Below, piece after piece: positions 33,322 through 44,026 of a DNA stretch of 64,000 nucleotides. The notes under the pieces were generated by a model. That model was not told the DNA's origin. It worked only from the letters and a program-made list of their open reading frames with translations, and searched no databases. Position numbers and translations under genes: made by a program. The first letter of the stretch is position 1; every line of letters starts with the position of its first letter. Source of the DNA: Comamonadaceae bacterium (GTDB taxonomy: Bacteria > Pseudomonadota > Gammaproteobacteria > Burkholderiales > Burkholderiaceae_C); assembly GCA_947378785.1 (NCBI GenBank), contig CANCLK010000003.1:1-64000 (forward strand). Reading direction: 5' to 3'.

Positions 33322-34182
33322 TCACTGGTATTTCTTTTCCATGGCATCCCACTGCGGCTTGCCGACGAGCCGTTGGCGCTCAGCGAAGGAAGCAACCAAG
33401 CCAGAGTCTTCGTCGATGCGCTGGGTGTCTCGCAAAAGGGTCAGCGCTTTTTGCATCCCGGATACCGCACCTTGTAGCGCAGCGTTGGCATAGAGCACGA
33501 TGCCATAACCCAGCCCGGCTAATTCTTCGGCGCTGAAAATCGGGGTTTTGCCGCCAATCACCATGTTCATCAGTTGTGGACTCTTTAGACGCGTTGGCAG
33601 TGCGCGAATTTCATCAGCAGTGGTCACAGCTTCAACAAACAAAATGTCTGCGCCGGCTTCGCTGAACAACTGGGCGCGCTCAAGTGCGGCCTCAAAGCCA
33701 TAGACCGCACAGGCGTCCGTGCGGGCCATGATGAGCAGGTCAGGGTTGCGGCGCGCGTCTACCGCGGCCTTGATCTTGCCGATCATTTCGATGGTGGTGA
33801 TGACTTCTTTGCCAGAAAAATGGCCGCAGCGTTTGGGGCTGACCTGGTCTTCTATTTGGATGCAATCGGCACCTGCTCGCTCAAGGGTGCGGACGGTTTG
33901 GTAGGTGTTGAGGGCGTTGCCAAAGCCGGTGTCGGCATCGACGATCAGCGGCACATCGACCGCATCGCGGATGCGGGCAGTGTGGTCGGCAATATCGCTC
34001 AAGCCCATGAAGGCCTGATCGGGCAACGCAAACGTCATGTTGGTCACACCAGCACCCGTGACGTAAATGGCTTGAAACCCCAAGTCAACAATGACGCGCG
34101 CAGACAGAGCGTTGAAGGCGCCCGGAACGAGGATTCCACGGCGTGCCTCAACGAGAGTCCGAAGTTGTTTTTTGGTGCTCAT
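33322..34182 (-). CDS. Isocitrate lyase/PEP mutase superfamily enzyme (carboxyvinyl-phosphonate mutase-like lyase)
   Basis: A 286-residue (beta/alpha)8 enzyme that breaks or forms C-C or C-P bonds next to a carboxylate. It contains DADTGFGNALNTYQTVR (metal Asp), QIEDQVSPKRCGHFSGK (the K-[RK]-C-G-H active-site loop) and ARTDACAVYGFEAALERA. Known members include oxaloacetate decarboxylase, methylisocitrate lyase and 2,3-dimethylmalate lyase; the sequence does not settle which. The ATG overlaps the stop of the upstream TctC 6 by one base, so import of its organic-acid substrate by TctC 6 or TctC 7 is likely. Confidence 0.88.
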   Translation of the reverse strand: MSTKKQLRTLVEARRGILVPGAFNALSARVIVDLGFQAIYVTGAGVTNMTFALPDQAFMGLSDIADHTARIRDAVDVPLIVDADTGFGNALNTYQTVRTLERAGADCIQIEDQVSPKRCGHFSGKEVITTIEMIGKIKAAVDARRNPDLLIMARTDACAVYGFEAALERAQLFSEAGADILFVEAVTTADEIRALPTRLKSPQLMNMVIGGKTPIFSAEELAGLGYGIVLYANAALQGAVSGMQKALTLLRDTQRIDEDSGLVASFAERQRLVGKPQWDAMEKKYQ

Positions 34183-35156
34183 CAGTCTTCTTTCATGCGC
34201 GCAGCCTTGACGAGTTCGCCCAGTCGTTTACGTTCTGCATCGACGAACTTGACGAACTCTTGTCGAGTTCCGCCGACGGGTTCAATCCCCAGTCCTCGCA
34301 GCTTGTCAGCGTTGGCAGGGTCGTGTATGGCCTTGTCAACAGCGGCCGCTAATTTGTCCATGATCTCCGGTGGTGTGCCTCGGGGGGCATGCAGACCGGC
34401 CCAGTGTGCAATTTGCAGATCGGAGAAGCCCTGTTCCATAGCCGTAGACAGTTGTGGGTAAGCCGAGATGCGCTGGGTCCACGTGGTGGCCAGTGCCTTG
34501 AAACGACCATCGCCCCGGATATGCGGCAGCGCGATGATGCTGGCCTCAGAGGTGCCCTCGACCTGTCCACTCAGGACGGCGGTGGTACTTTCCGATCCGC
34601 TTTTGTAGGGCACGGGCTGTAGTTTTGCACCGTATTTCACGTTCAGCATTTCCGCGACGAAGTGCGGCGTGCTGCCTGTACCGGCCGTGGCGAAGTTGAA
34701 GCCTTGGCCTTTTTTGGAGGCGTCTACGAAATCACGCAATGTCTCATAAGGCGCAGCTTTAGGGACCACGATGACGGAGGGCGCCACGCCAATCATGACA
34801 ACCGGCATCAGGTCGTCGTCTTTGAATGGCAGCGATTTCTTGATCATGCTGTTTGAAATAACCCCTGCAGCGCTGATCAAGAATGTGTAGCCATCGGGCG
34901 TGCTCTTGGCGACGATGTCTGCGCCCAATGAACCACCCGCACCACCGCGGTTTTCAACGATCACGGTCTGGCCGAGTACTTTGCTGGCCCCTTCGGCAGC
35001 CGCGCGGGCCATCAGGTCGTTTGCGCCACCGGGGGTGAACGGCACGATGAAGCGCACTGTCTTGGTGGGCCAGGTTTGCGCCTGAGCTTGGGTCAAGACG
35101 CACAGCAGTGCCGTTGCAGCGCTGGCAACGGCGAAGCGCTTGAATGAAAAATGCAT
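34182..35156 (-). CDS. TTT-type (Bug/TctC) periplasmic substrate-binding protein 6
   Basis: A 324-residue binding protein with a signal peptide (VASAATALLCVLTQAQAQ) and ligand loops VPFTPGGANDLMAR and ENRGGAGG. AAGGTAAATTC stands before the ATG at 35156. It is directly coupled to the lyase-family gene downstream (one-base overlap) and follows TctC 7 by 28 bases, making a TctC7-TctC6-lyase operon. Confidence 0.92.
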   Translation of the reverse strand: MHFSFKRFAVASAATALLCVLTQAQAQTWPTKTVRFIVPFTPGGANDLMARAAAEGASKVLGQTVIVENRGGAGGSLGADIVAKSTPDGYTFLISAAGVISNSMIKKSLPFKDDDLMPVVMIGVAPSVIVVPKAAPYETLRDFVDASKKGQGFNFATAGTGSTPHFVAEMLNVKYGAKLQPVPYKSGSESTTAVLSGQVEGTSEASIIALPHIRGDGRFKALATTWTQRISAYPQLSTAMEQGFSDLQIAHWAGLHAPRGTPPEIMDKLAAAVDKAIHDPANADKLRGLGIEPVGGTRQEFVKFVDAERKRLGELVKAARMKED

Positions 35157-35184
35157 GAATTTACCTTGCTTGTGTGGGCCGACC

Positions 35185-36177
35185 TCAGTCGACCTTGATG
35201 TCACCGGTCTTGATGACTTGCGCCAGTTTTTCAATCGAGGTTTTGATCCAGCCGCCGAACTCTTGCGGTGTGCCGGTTCTTGGGATAACGCCGTTCAATT
35301 CGAACTGCGCTTGAATCTGTTTGTCTTGCAGCGCATAGGCCACCGCATCGTTGATTTTGGCGATCACTGGTGCTGGCATACCAGCGGGGCCCATCAGCCC
35401 GCACCAAGACTCAAACAAGTAGCCTGGCACGCCGGCTTCGGCCAGTGTAGGCACGCTAGCCAAGCGAGGAAAGCGTTGGCTCGAGCTGATGCCAAGCGCG
35501 CGAACCGTACCGGCCTTGAGATGCGGCTCCATACTGCCGACGGTGTCGAACATCAACTGAATTTGGCCTGAAATGAGGTCGGTGCGCGCTGAGCTTGCCG
35601 CGCTGTAGGGGATGTGCAGCATCTTGATGCCGGCCATCTGGTTCATCAGCTCCATCCCCATGTGGTAAGTGTTCCCGATACCGCCAGAGCCATAGGACAA
35701 CTTGTTTGGGTTGGCTTTGGCGTAATCGATCAATTCCTTGACGGAGTTGACAGGTAAATTTTTATTAACTGCGAGCACTTGGGGAAAATTGCCGATGGGC
35801 GTCACGGGCACCAGTTCACGCTGCATGTTGTAACCGCGCTTGGGATAGAGCGACTCACCCGCGGCGTGTGTTTCGGACACAAACACCAGTGAATAGCCGT
35901 CTGGTGCAGACCGGGCCACAGCATTCAGACCGATGGTCCCAGCCGCCCCGGCGCGGTATTCCACGATCACTGGCTGACCTAATTTTTCGCTCATCTTGGG
36001 CGCGATCAAGCGCGTCAGGATGTCTGCTACCCCGCCTGGTGCTGAGGGGACGATGACTTTGATCGGCTTGTTGGGAAAGTTGGCGGCGCCTTGCGCCCAA
36101 ACGCCGCTGCCAGCTGTCAGTAGCGTCGCACCGGCCATGGACAAAACGGCACGGCGCGTTGGGGTGATTTGTTGCAT
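35185..36177 (-). CDS. TTT-type (Bug/TctC) periplasmic substrate-binding protein 7
   Basis: A 330-residue binding protein with ligand loops VPSAPGGVADILTR and EYRAGAAG. The signal segment contains a twin-arginine-like start (TPTRRAVLSMAGATL), so export through Tat is possible. It is the first gene of the TctC7-TctC6-lyase operon; two different receptors with one lyase suggest two related ligands or one duplicated gene set. Confidence 0.9.
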   Translation of the reverse strand: MQQITPTRRAVLSMAGATLLTAGSGVWAQGAANFPNKPIKVIVPSAPGGVADILTRLIAPKMSEKLGQPVIVEYRAGAAGTIGLNAVARSAPDGYSLVFVSETHAAGESLYPKRGYNMQRELVPVTPIGNFPQVLAVNKNLPVNSVKELIDYAKANPNKLSYGSGGIGNTYHMGMELMNQMAGIKMLHIPYSAASSARTDLISGQIQLMFDTVGSMEPHLKAGTVRALGISSSQRFPRLASVPTLAEAGVPGYLFESWCGLMGPAGMPAPVIAKINDAVAYALQDKQIQAQFELNGVIPRTGTPQEFGGWIKTSIEKLAQVIKTGDIKVD

Positions 36178-36663
36178 AAGTTTGTCTTTGTTTGATGAGG
36201 GTCAGTCTTGGATAAAACTGGTTTAAACCTTGTGATTTTTGCCCACTGATGGGCTCGTCAAGATTTTAGATGGGCCAGGGAGGCGTCTGCGGCAGGGTAA
36301 ATACCATGCGACCTCAAAACCGAAAAATTCGCTGACTTGTAAAAAGATTCAGATTTCGTCACGACCCTGTCGAGCTCGCAAAACCAATTGGAAATACCCT
36401 TTGCTTGGATCAAAGCCACCCTGACTTTGTACTGGCTTGATGCGTATTCCCGAGTTTTCCCAAGTGCTCAACGGTCGCACTGCAAGTTACACATTGGCGT
36501 TGACGCTCCAAAGTCTGATCAAGAAGATGGCTATGCAAGTGTGGAACTGGTTGCACAGATGTGTTGCTCATTCCATGCTCGTCTGCGATGGCGTAAAGCG
36601 GCATGCGAGTGCCTTCATGTGTATCGCCAGCCCCATTATCCTTTTATTCCAAGGAGAAAAATT
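36178..36663. other. Intergenic region upstream of the chitinase gene
   Basis: About 490 bases between two divergent genes hold no convincing gene. The chitinase frame is open back to 36388, but that part encodes no signal peptide or family sequence. Promoters for both outward genes must lie here; I cannot place them with confidence. Confidence 0.6.
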
Positions 36664-38457
<1,794 letters not shown>

Positions 38458-38510
38458 GTCTGCGCTGGGCAAAAGCCAGCGGCTTTAATCGCCGCAATGC
38501 TTGTTCCGAA

Positions 38511-38535
38511 AAAGAGCGCCTCAAGTGCGCTCTTT
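38511..38535. terminator. Bidirectional terminator between chitinase and tctA
   Basis: AAAGAGCGC at 38511-38519 pairs with its complement at 38527-38535 around a seven-base loop, with A and T runs on both sides. It stands between convergent genes and can serve both. Confidence 0.75.
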
Positions 38536-38556
38536 CTCAGGCTTCGAAACTTCTCA

Positions 38557-40065
38557 TCACTCGACAAACGCCTCTTCGCGTTTCTTCTTCACCGCGGGCA
38601 ACAATACAACCAGCAGCATGAACACGCAGACGACCAGCAATCCAGCAGACAGTGGGCGCGTGACGAAGGTGCTCCAGTCGCCGCGCGACAGCAGCAATGC
38701 GCGGCGCAAGTTTTCTTCCATCATGGGGCCGAGGATCAAACCTAGCAGCAAGGGTGCGGGCTCCACGCGCAGTTTGTTGAAGACATAGCCAATGATGCCG
38801 AACACGCCCACCACCCAGATGTCCCAAGTGTTGTTGTTGGTTGAATAAACACCAATAGCGCAGAACAGCACAATCGACGGAAACAGGTAGTGGTAGGGGA
38901 CTTTGAGTAGTTTGATCCAGATGCCTATCAGCGGCAGGTTCAAAATGATCAACATCGCGTTACCGATCCACATAGAGGCAATCAAGCCCCAGAACAGTTC
39001 TGGGTTGCTGGTCATCACCTGTGGGCCGGGCTGGATGTTGTGGATCGTCATCGCGCCAATCATCAGCGCCATCGTTACCGTCGATGGGATGCCAAGTGTC
39101 AGCAACGGAATGAAGGCCGTCTGCGCTGCGGAATTGTTCGCGGCTTCAGGACCCGCCACGCCGCGAATATTGCCTTGACCGAACGGCACTTCGCCGGGTC
39201 GACCTTTGACCTTTTTCTCGATGGTGTAGGCTGCAAAAGCAGCCAGCGTGGCCCCTGCACCAGGCAAGATGCCGAGGGTGCAACCAAGCAAGGTGCCACG
39301 TAAGATGGCCGGCGTCATGTCCTTCCAGTCTTGCTTGGTTGGGTACATGCCTGCAATCTTGATGCTGGTGACTTCGCGTTCAACCTCTCGCTGTGCCAAG
39401 TTGCTGATGATTTCGCCATAACCAAAAATACCCATGGCAATCGCGACAAAACCAATCCCGTCTGTCAACTCAGGCACGTCAAAGCTGTAGCGCGCTACAC
39501 CCGAGTTCACGTCGGTTCCGACCAGGCCGATCAACAGACCCAAGAAAATCATGCCCACCGCTTTGAGCAGCGAACCTGATGCCAGAACCACGGCACCAAT
39601 TAGACCGAGTGTCATCAATGAAAAGTATTCTGCAGGACCAAACTTGAAAGCCAGCTCAGTCAGTGGCGGCGCAAAGGCTGCGATCAACACGGTACCGACG
39701 CAACCAGCAAAGAACGAACCAATGCCGGCGGCAGACAAGGCTTGCCCCGCTCGTCCTTTTTTGGCCATTTGGTAACCATCAATCACGGTCACGACCGATG
39801 ACGACTCCCCTGGTAGATTGACCAAAATGGCGGTGGTGGATCCGCCGTACTGTGATCCATAGTAAATGCCAGCCAGCATGATCAGTGCCGACACGGGCGG
39901 CAGCGCGTAGGTGGCGGGCAGCAGCATGGCGATGGTCGCGGCGGGGCCAATGCCCGGCAACACGCCGATCAGGGTGCCCAACAGGCATCCAACCAACGCG
40001 TAGGTCAGGTTGACGGGTGTGAAGGCGACACCAAAACCCAAAGATAAATTTGCAATCAGTTCCAT
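38557..40065 (-). CDS. tctA: TTT transporter large permease subunit
   Basis: A 502-residue inner-membrane protein with about 11-12 hydrophobic helices, the large subunit of a tripartite tricarboxylate transporter. The family motif GTLIGVLPGIGPAATIAML lies near residue 35 and is partly repeated in GCTLGILPGAGATLAAFAAY near residue 260. It follows tctB by 11 bases. This is the only TctAB pair in the window, while ten TctC-type receptors are present; no tctC is directly in this operon. Confidence 0.95.
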   Translation of the reverse strand: MELIANLSLGFGVAFTPVNLTYALVGCLLGTLIGVLPGIGPAATIAMLLPATYALPPVSALIMLAGIYYGSQYGGSTTAILVNLPGESSSVVTVIDGYQMAKKGRAGQALSAAGIGSFFAGCVGTVLIAAFAPPLTELAFKFGPAEYFSLMTLGLIGAVVLASGSLLKAVGMIFLGLLIGLVGTDVNSGVARYSFDVPELTDGIGFVAIAMGIFGYGEIISNLAQREVEREVTSIKIAGMYPTKQDWKDMTPAILRGTLLGCTLGILPGAGATLAAFAAYTIEKKVKGRPGEVPFGQGNIRGVAGPEAANNSAAQTAFIPLLTLGIPSTVTMALMIGAMTIHNIQPGPQVMTSNPELFWGLIASMWIGNAMLIILNLPLIGIWIKLLKVPYHYLFPSIVLFCAIGVYSTNNNTWDIWVVGVFGIIGYVFNKLRVEPAPLLLGLILGPMMEENLRRALLLSRGDWSTFVTRPLSAGLLVVCVFMLLVVLLPAVKKKREEAFVE

Positions 40066-40076
40066 TTTTATATTCC

Positions 40077-40568
40077 TTAGTAGCCGGTGATGAAGTCAGG
40101 CCACACGGGGAACTGAAGTGCCAGTGCCATGACGAACACCAGATAACTGCCAGCAGCTAGGACCGTTGCGAGGTAGAGGGTTCTTAAGAATTTCCAATCG
40201 GCTTGGGCCATGCTGGCGATGAAGGTCAAGGCATAAATGGCAATGATCAAACCAAAGGCCGGCAGCGAAATGCTTCGAAGCCCTGCCAGCAATAAACCAA
40301 ACACAAAGTTAGCGGCGATGATGTAGAACAGTGGCCGCCATGCCCATGGGCCAATCTTGTCACCATCAACGGAATTGACGACCAGTGCGTTGAACATGAT
40401 CAAGATACCAATCAGGGCCATCACGCTGCCCAACAGCAGCGGAAAGTAGCCCGGGCCCATCCGTGCGGCGTCACCCACGTTGTAATTGGTCGCCCCCCAT
40501 GCGAACGCTACGCCCATCACGAGGAACATCAGTCCTGAATAGAAGTCTGCTTGACTTTTGATTTGCAA
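40077..40568 (-). CDS. tctB: TTT transporter small permease subunit
   Basis: A 163-residue membrane protein with four hydrophobic helices and the family start QADFYSGLMFLVMGVAFAWG followed by GDAARMGPGYFPLLLG. It is the first gene of the tctBA pair. TctB assists TctA in proton- or sodium-driven uptake of carboxylates delivered by a TctC receptor. Confidence 0.93.
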   Translation of the reverse strand: MQIKSQADFYSGLMFLVMGVAFAWGATNYNVGDAARMGPGYFPLLLGSVMALIGILIMFNALVVNSVDGDKIGPWAWRPLFYIIAANFVFGLLLAGLRSISLPAFGLIIAIYALTFIASMAQADWKFLRTLYLATVLAAGSYLVFVMALALQFPVWPDFITGY

Positions 40569-41011
40569 AATTAACCTTTCGAGTTTTCAGAAAATGGGTC
40601 TGCTTGAAGTGCTCCACCGAGGCGTCGACCCAATGAGGATGACAGTCCAGCTGGAAAGCTTGTATGTTGGGTTGACAGGTCACCTTCTTGCGAAGGCTTC
40701 AATCACCGCCAGCAGTTGATTCAGATCCGTTCGACCCAAAAACCCGGGCGTCAAGATTGGCTTGGTCGGTCAGGTGGTGCCGAGCCAGACTAAGTGGGGT
40801 TGGGGTCCAGGGTGGTCACGCCGTGAAGTCGTGACAACTAGAGCTAAGTTGCTCTATTTCTGCCTGCATTGTGCACCTAATTAGTAGTTTAAAAAGACTC
40901 AACTGCTTTTATTACTAATGGAATACCCTGAATTTCGGTCAGATGAAAACGCACAAATCCAGTACTCGGCGGGTAAGCCGGGCACACACTGTCATTGGTC
41001 AAGACGGGTGT
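40569..41011. other. Intergenic region with a possible gene relic
   Basis: About 440 bases without an intact gene. On the minus strand, 40680-40766 has a 28-codon frame ending LNQLLAVIEAFARR and stop, which looks like a protein C-terminus but is closed upstream by a TGA. I do not recognise its family. The rest is AT-rich and may hold the tctBA promoter. Confidence 0.4.
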
Positions 41012-41986
41012 TCAGTCGAAAAGCCGGCGCGTTGTTTGCGTAATGTGTGCAGGCGTCACGCGGCACAAGTCTTCCAGTGGCTGGGAGTAGGGCACTGGAA
41101 TGCGTGGTGACCCAAGCCGTGTCGGCCTGGCTTTGAGTTGGCCAAAAAAGGCCTCAGCGATCTCGGCCAGCAACTCGCCGCCAAAACCACCAACGCGCGT
41201 GGATTCATGGGCGACCACCACACGGCCGGTTTTTTTGATGGACGCAAACACGGCCTCGCGGTCCCAAGGCCAAAGCGTGCGCAGGTCGATCACTTCCGCG
41301 TCAATGCCTTCGAGTGCGAGTGCGTCTGCCGCGCCCAAGCAGGAGGCGACGGTGCTTGACCAACTGATCAAGGTCACGTCCCGACCTTCGCGGCGTATCG
41401 CGGCTTTGCCTAGTTCAATGGGCTCGGCGTCTTCGTCAACCTCGCCTTGAACCAGCCAGAGTTCTTTGTGCTCCATGTAGACGACGGGATCGTCTGAGCG
41501 AATGGCTGCTTTTAAAAGGCCGTGGTTGTCGGCGGCAGTGGCCGGTGCCACCACCACCAATCCTGGCGTGCCGATCCACAGATTTTCGTTGCTCTGCGAA
41601 TGCTGAGCGGCCATGCCCCAACGCATGCCAATGGGTTGGCGTATGACGATGGGCACGCGCACCTGACCGCCTTGCATGTAACGCGCTTTGGCGGCCTGAT
41701 TGATGATTTCATCGGCCGCGCACAAAGCGAAATCAGCGTAGCGAAGTTCTGCAACCGGCCGCATACCGAGTAAGGATGAGCCAATGGCTGCCGCCATGAT
41801 CATGGATTCGGAAATCGGGGTGTCCACAATACGTTGCGGACCAAAGCGATTGAGCAGGCCGCGGTACTGGCCAGCGACACCGCCTTCAGGTCCAACATCT
41901 TCGCCCAGTGCCCAGACATTTGTGTCGCGTTCCATTTCCTGTGCCAGCGCTAGACAACCGGCTTCTGCATACGTCATCGTGCTCAT
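41012..41986 (-). CDS. Thiamine-diphosphate dehydrogenase E1 component, beta subunit
   Basis: A 324-residue beta subunit of a 2-oxoacid or acetoin dehydrogenase E1 (AcoB/PdhB-like). Clear parts are WALGEDVGPEGGVAGQYRGL, the RIVDTPISE loop, GMAAQHSQSNENLWIG with the conserved His, and the C-terminal VVVAHESTRVGGFGGEL. Its ATG overlaps the alpha-subunit stop by four bases. No E2 or E3 gene is near, so the complex must borrow these subunits or act differently. The binding-protein gene upstream suggests it handles an imported carboxylate or its product. Confidence 0.92.
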   Translation of the reverse strand: MSTMTYAEAGCLALAQEMERDTNVWALGEDVGPEGGVAGQYRGLLNRFGPQRIVDTPISESMIMAAAIGSSLLGMRPVAELRYADFALCAADEIINQAAKARYMQGGQVRVPIVIRQPIGMRWGMAAQHSQSNENLWIGTPGLVVVAPATAADNHGLLKAAIRSDDPVVYMEHKELWLVQGEVDEDAEPIELGKAAIRREGRDVTLISWSSTVASCLGAADALALEGIDAEVIDLRTLWPWDREAVFASIKKTGRVVVAHESTRVGGFGGELLAEIAEAFFGQLKARPTRLGSPRIPVPYSQPLEDLCRVTPAHITQTTRRLFD

Positions 41987-42978
41987 GCCGTCGCCCCAAG
42001 GTCTTGCACATCAGTGAATGCGCTGGCCGCCTCGGGCCAAGGTGCACCAAGGGCCTCGTTCACGGCGGCCGTGACCTGCGCCAGCGATTCATCGCGCAGT
42101 TGTAACAATTGGCTTGAGCTCACGCCTTGCGCCTGCAGCCAGTTTTCTGCGTGCAGCACGCAGTCATCTTTCTTGGCTTGTGCGACTTCGATCGGGTCGC
42201 GATAAAGCGCTTTGTCATGTGCCAAGTGGCCGTACCAGCGGTAGGTCGTGGCGTGTAAAAAACAGGGACCACTGCCGGCGCGCACGCGCTCGATCATTTC
42301 ACCGGCGGCTTTTTCAACGGTTTGTACATTGTTGCCATTGATGGACATGGTTGGAATGCCGAAGGCCTGCACCCGCTCAATGGCGGGAGGGCCAGCCGTG
42401 ACGCTGCGAGTTTGCAAAGTGACCGAATAGCCGTTGTCTTCGCACACAAACAGCACCGGTAAATCAAACAGCTTGGCCCAGTTGAAGGCCTCAAACAAAG
42501 GGCCACGGTTCATGGCACCATCGCCAAAAAAAGCCACCACCACGCCGGGTCGGCCTTGCATTTTGAGCGCTTGTGCCGCGCCTACCGCGATGGTTACACC
42601 ATCAGGCACAACGCCATTGGCTCCCAGCATGCCGAGCGAAAAATCAGCGATGTGCATGGAGCCGCCTTTGCCGTCTGACGTTCCTCCTTGGCGACCAAAA
42701 AGCTCGCGCATCATCTTCGCGACCGACACACCCTTGGCAATGGCGTGACCATGACCGCGGTGGTGACTGGAGACAAAATCGTGCTGATGCAGGTGATGGC
42801 AAACGCCGGTGGCAATGGCTTCTTGCCCGGTGTACTGGTGTACCGAACCGCGAACATGGCCGTCTTGCAAGGCCTTGCCCGCAGCTTCCTCAAAGTCGCG
42901 TATCAGGCGCATGGTGCGCAGCATCGTGAGTACTGCGCCGGTTTTTTGATCGGCAGACACCATGGATTGAGGATTCAT
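41983..42978 (-). CDS. Thiamine-diphosphate dehydrogenase E1 component, alpha subunit
   Basis: A 331-residue alpha subunit that binds thiamine diphosphate. The cofactor motif is FFGDGAMNRGPLFEAFNWAK, followed by FVCEDNGYSV, and SSHHRGHGHAIAKG is the usual His loop. It resembles acetoin dehydrogenase AcoA and pyruvate E1 alpha, which cannot be told apart here. The TctC 8 gene ends 11 bases upstream, so TctC8-E1alpha-E1beta form one unit. Confidence 0.92.
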   Translation of the reverse strand: MNPQSMVSADQKTGAVLTMLRTMRLIRDFEEAAGKALQDGHVRGSVHQYTGQEAIATGVCHHLHQHDFVSSHHRGHGHAIAKGVSVAKMMRELFGRQGGTSDGKGGSMHIADFSLGMLGANGVVPDGVTIAVGAAQALKMQGRPGVVVAFFGDGAMNRGPLFEAFNWAKLFDLPVLFVCEDNGYSVTLQTRSVTAGPPAIERVQAFGIPTMSINGNNVQTVEKAAGEMIERVRAGSGPCFLHATTYRWYGHLAHDKALYRDPIEVAQAKKDDCVLHAENWLQAQGVSSSQLLQLRDESLAQVTAAVNEALGAPWPEAASAFTDVQDLGATA

Positions 42979-42989
42979 AAATATTCAGA

Positions 42990-43979
42990 CTATTCGACCG
43001 TGATGCCCAGCTCTTTGATCAAGGCGCCCCAATAGGCGAAATCAGACGCCGCACCGTTGGACAGCGTCGCTGCATTTGTGCCTGTCGGGGTCAGCCCTAG
43101 AGATTTAAGCCTTGCCTGAATGTCGGGCATATTGACGATCTTGATGATCTCGGCGTTGAGCTTGTTGACGATATCGTCCGGGGTACTGACGGGCGTATAA
43201 ATGCCGTGCCAAGAATTTCCAATGACGCCATTTGGATCGAGGTTGGCACCGAATTCCGTGACTGTCGGCACATTGGGCAAGGCCGGAATGCGCTCGCTGC
43301 CGGAGACTGCCAGGGCCTTGATTTTGCCGGCCTGAATGGACGGAATGGCCGTCGTGGATGCCTCGAGATAGATATCGACAACGCCGCTCATGACGTCAGG
43401 GCCGGGGTTCGATTTGTAGGGAATGTGGTTGAGCTTGATCCCCATGCGCTTGGCCCACGCTTCCAGTGCCACGTGCGGTTGTGACCCCACACCGGCGGAG
43501 GCAAAGTTGATCTTGCCTGGATTTTTCTTGGCGTACTCCACCATCTCTTTGAGGGTGTTGTATGGCGCGTTGGGCGTTGCTGTGATGATGTGTGGCACAA
43601 GCAAAATTTGCGAGACTGCTTTGAAGTCTTTCAGTGCGTTGTACTTGGCATTCGGGTACAGATGCGGCGCAATCGCCATGACCCCTTTCACCGTGAAGAA
43701 CAGGTTGTAGCCATCGCCTGGCGCTGCCGCAGCAAATTCAGCACCAATCATGCCGCCAGCCCCAGGACGGTTGTCAATGATGATGGGCTGGCCCAGCGCG
43801 ATGCTGAGTTTGTTGCCGATCAGGCGCGCGACGATGTCGGGGGAAATGCCGGCCGCATAAGGCACGATCATTTTGATCGGCTTGTTCGGATAGGCTGCGG
43901 TCTGGCTCAGTGCTGCAGGCAGCAGCAGTGACGAGGCGGCGGCGGCGGTGACACTCAGTAGCGTTCTGCGTTTCATCAT
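42990..43979 (-). CDS. TTT-type (Bug/TctC) periplasmic substrate-binding protein 8
   Basis: A 329-residue binding protein with ligand loops VPYAAGISPDIVAR (AAG instead of PGG) and DNRPGAGG. The signal segment MMKRRTLLSVTAAAASSLL has a twin-arginine-like start. Downstream are the E1 genes and upstream an SDR at 44027, all in the same direction with short gaps. Confidence 0.9.
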   Translation of the reverse strand: MMKRRTLLSVTAAAASSLLLPAALSQTAAYPNKPIKMIVPYAAGISPDIVARLIGNKLSIALGQPIIIDNRPGAGGMIGAEFAAAAPGDGYNLFFTVKGVMAIAPHLYPNAKYNALKDFKAVSQILLVPHIITATPNAPYNTLKEMVEYAKKNPGKINFASAGVGSQPHVALEAWAKRMGIKLNHIPYKSNPGPDVMSGVVDIYLEASTTAIPSIQAGKIKALAVSGSERIPALPNVPTVTEFGANLDPNGVIGNSWHGIYTPVSTPDDIVNKLNAEIIKIVNMPDIQARLKSLGLTPTGTNAATLSNGAASDFAYWGALIKELGITVE

Positions 43980-44026
43980 TTTGTTGTCTCCTGTCGTTTT
44001 GGCGGTATTGCAATAAATAAAGTTGG

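Noticed and set aside
36388-36663. Extra 92 codons in front of the chitinase signal peptide
   Set aside because: The signal peptide and AAGGAG ribosome-binding site put the start at 36664; the upstream part lacks family similarity.
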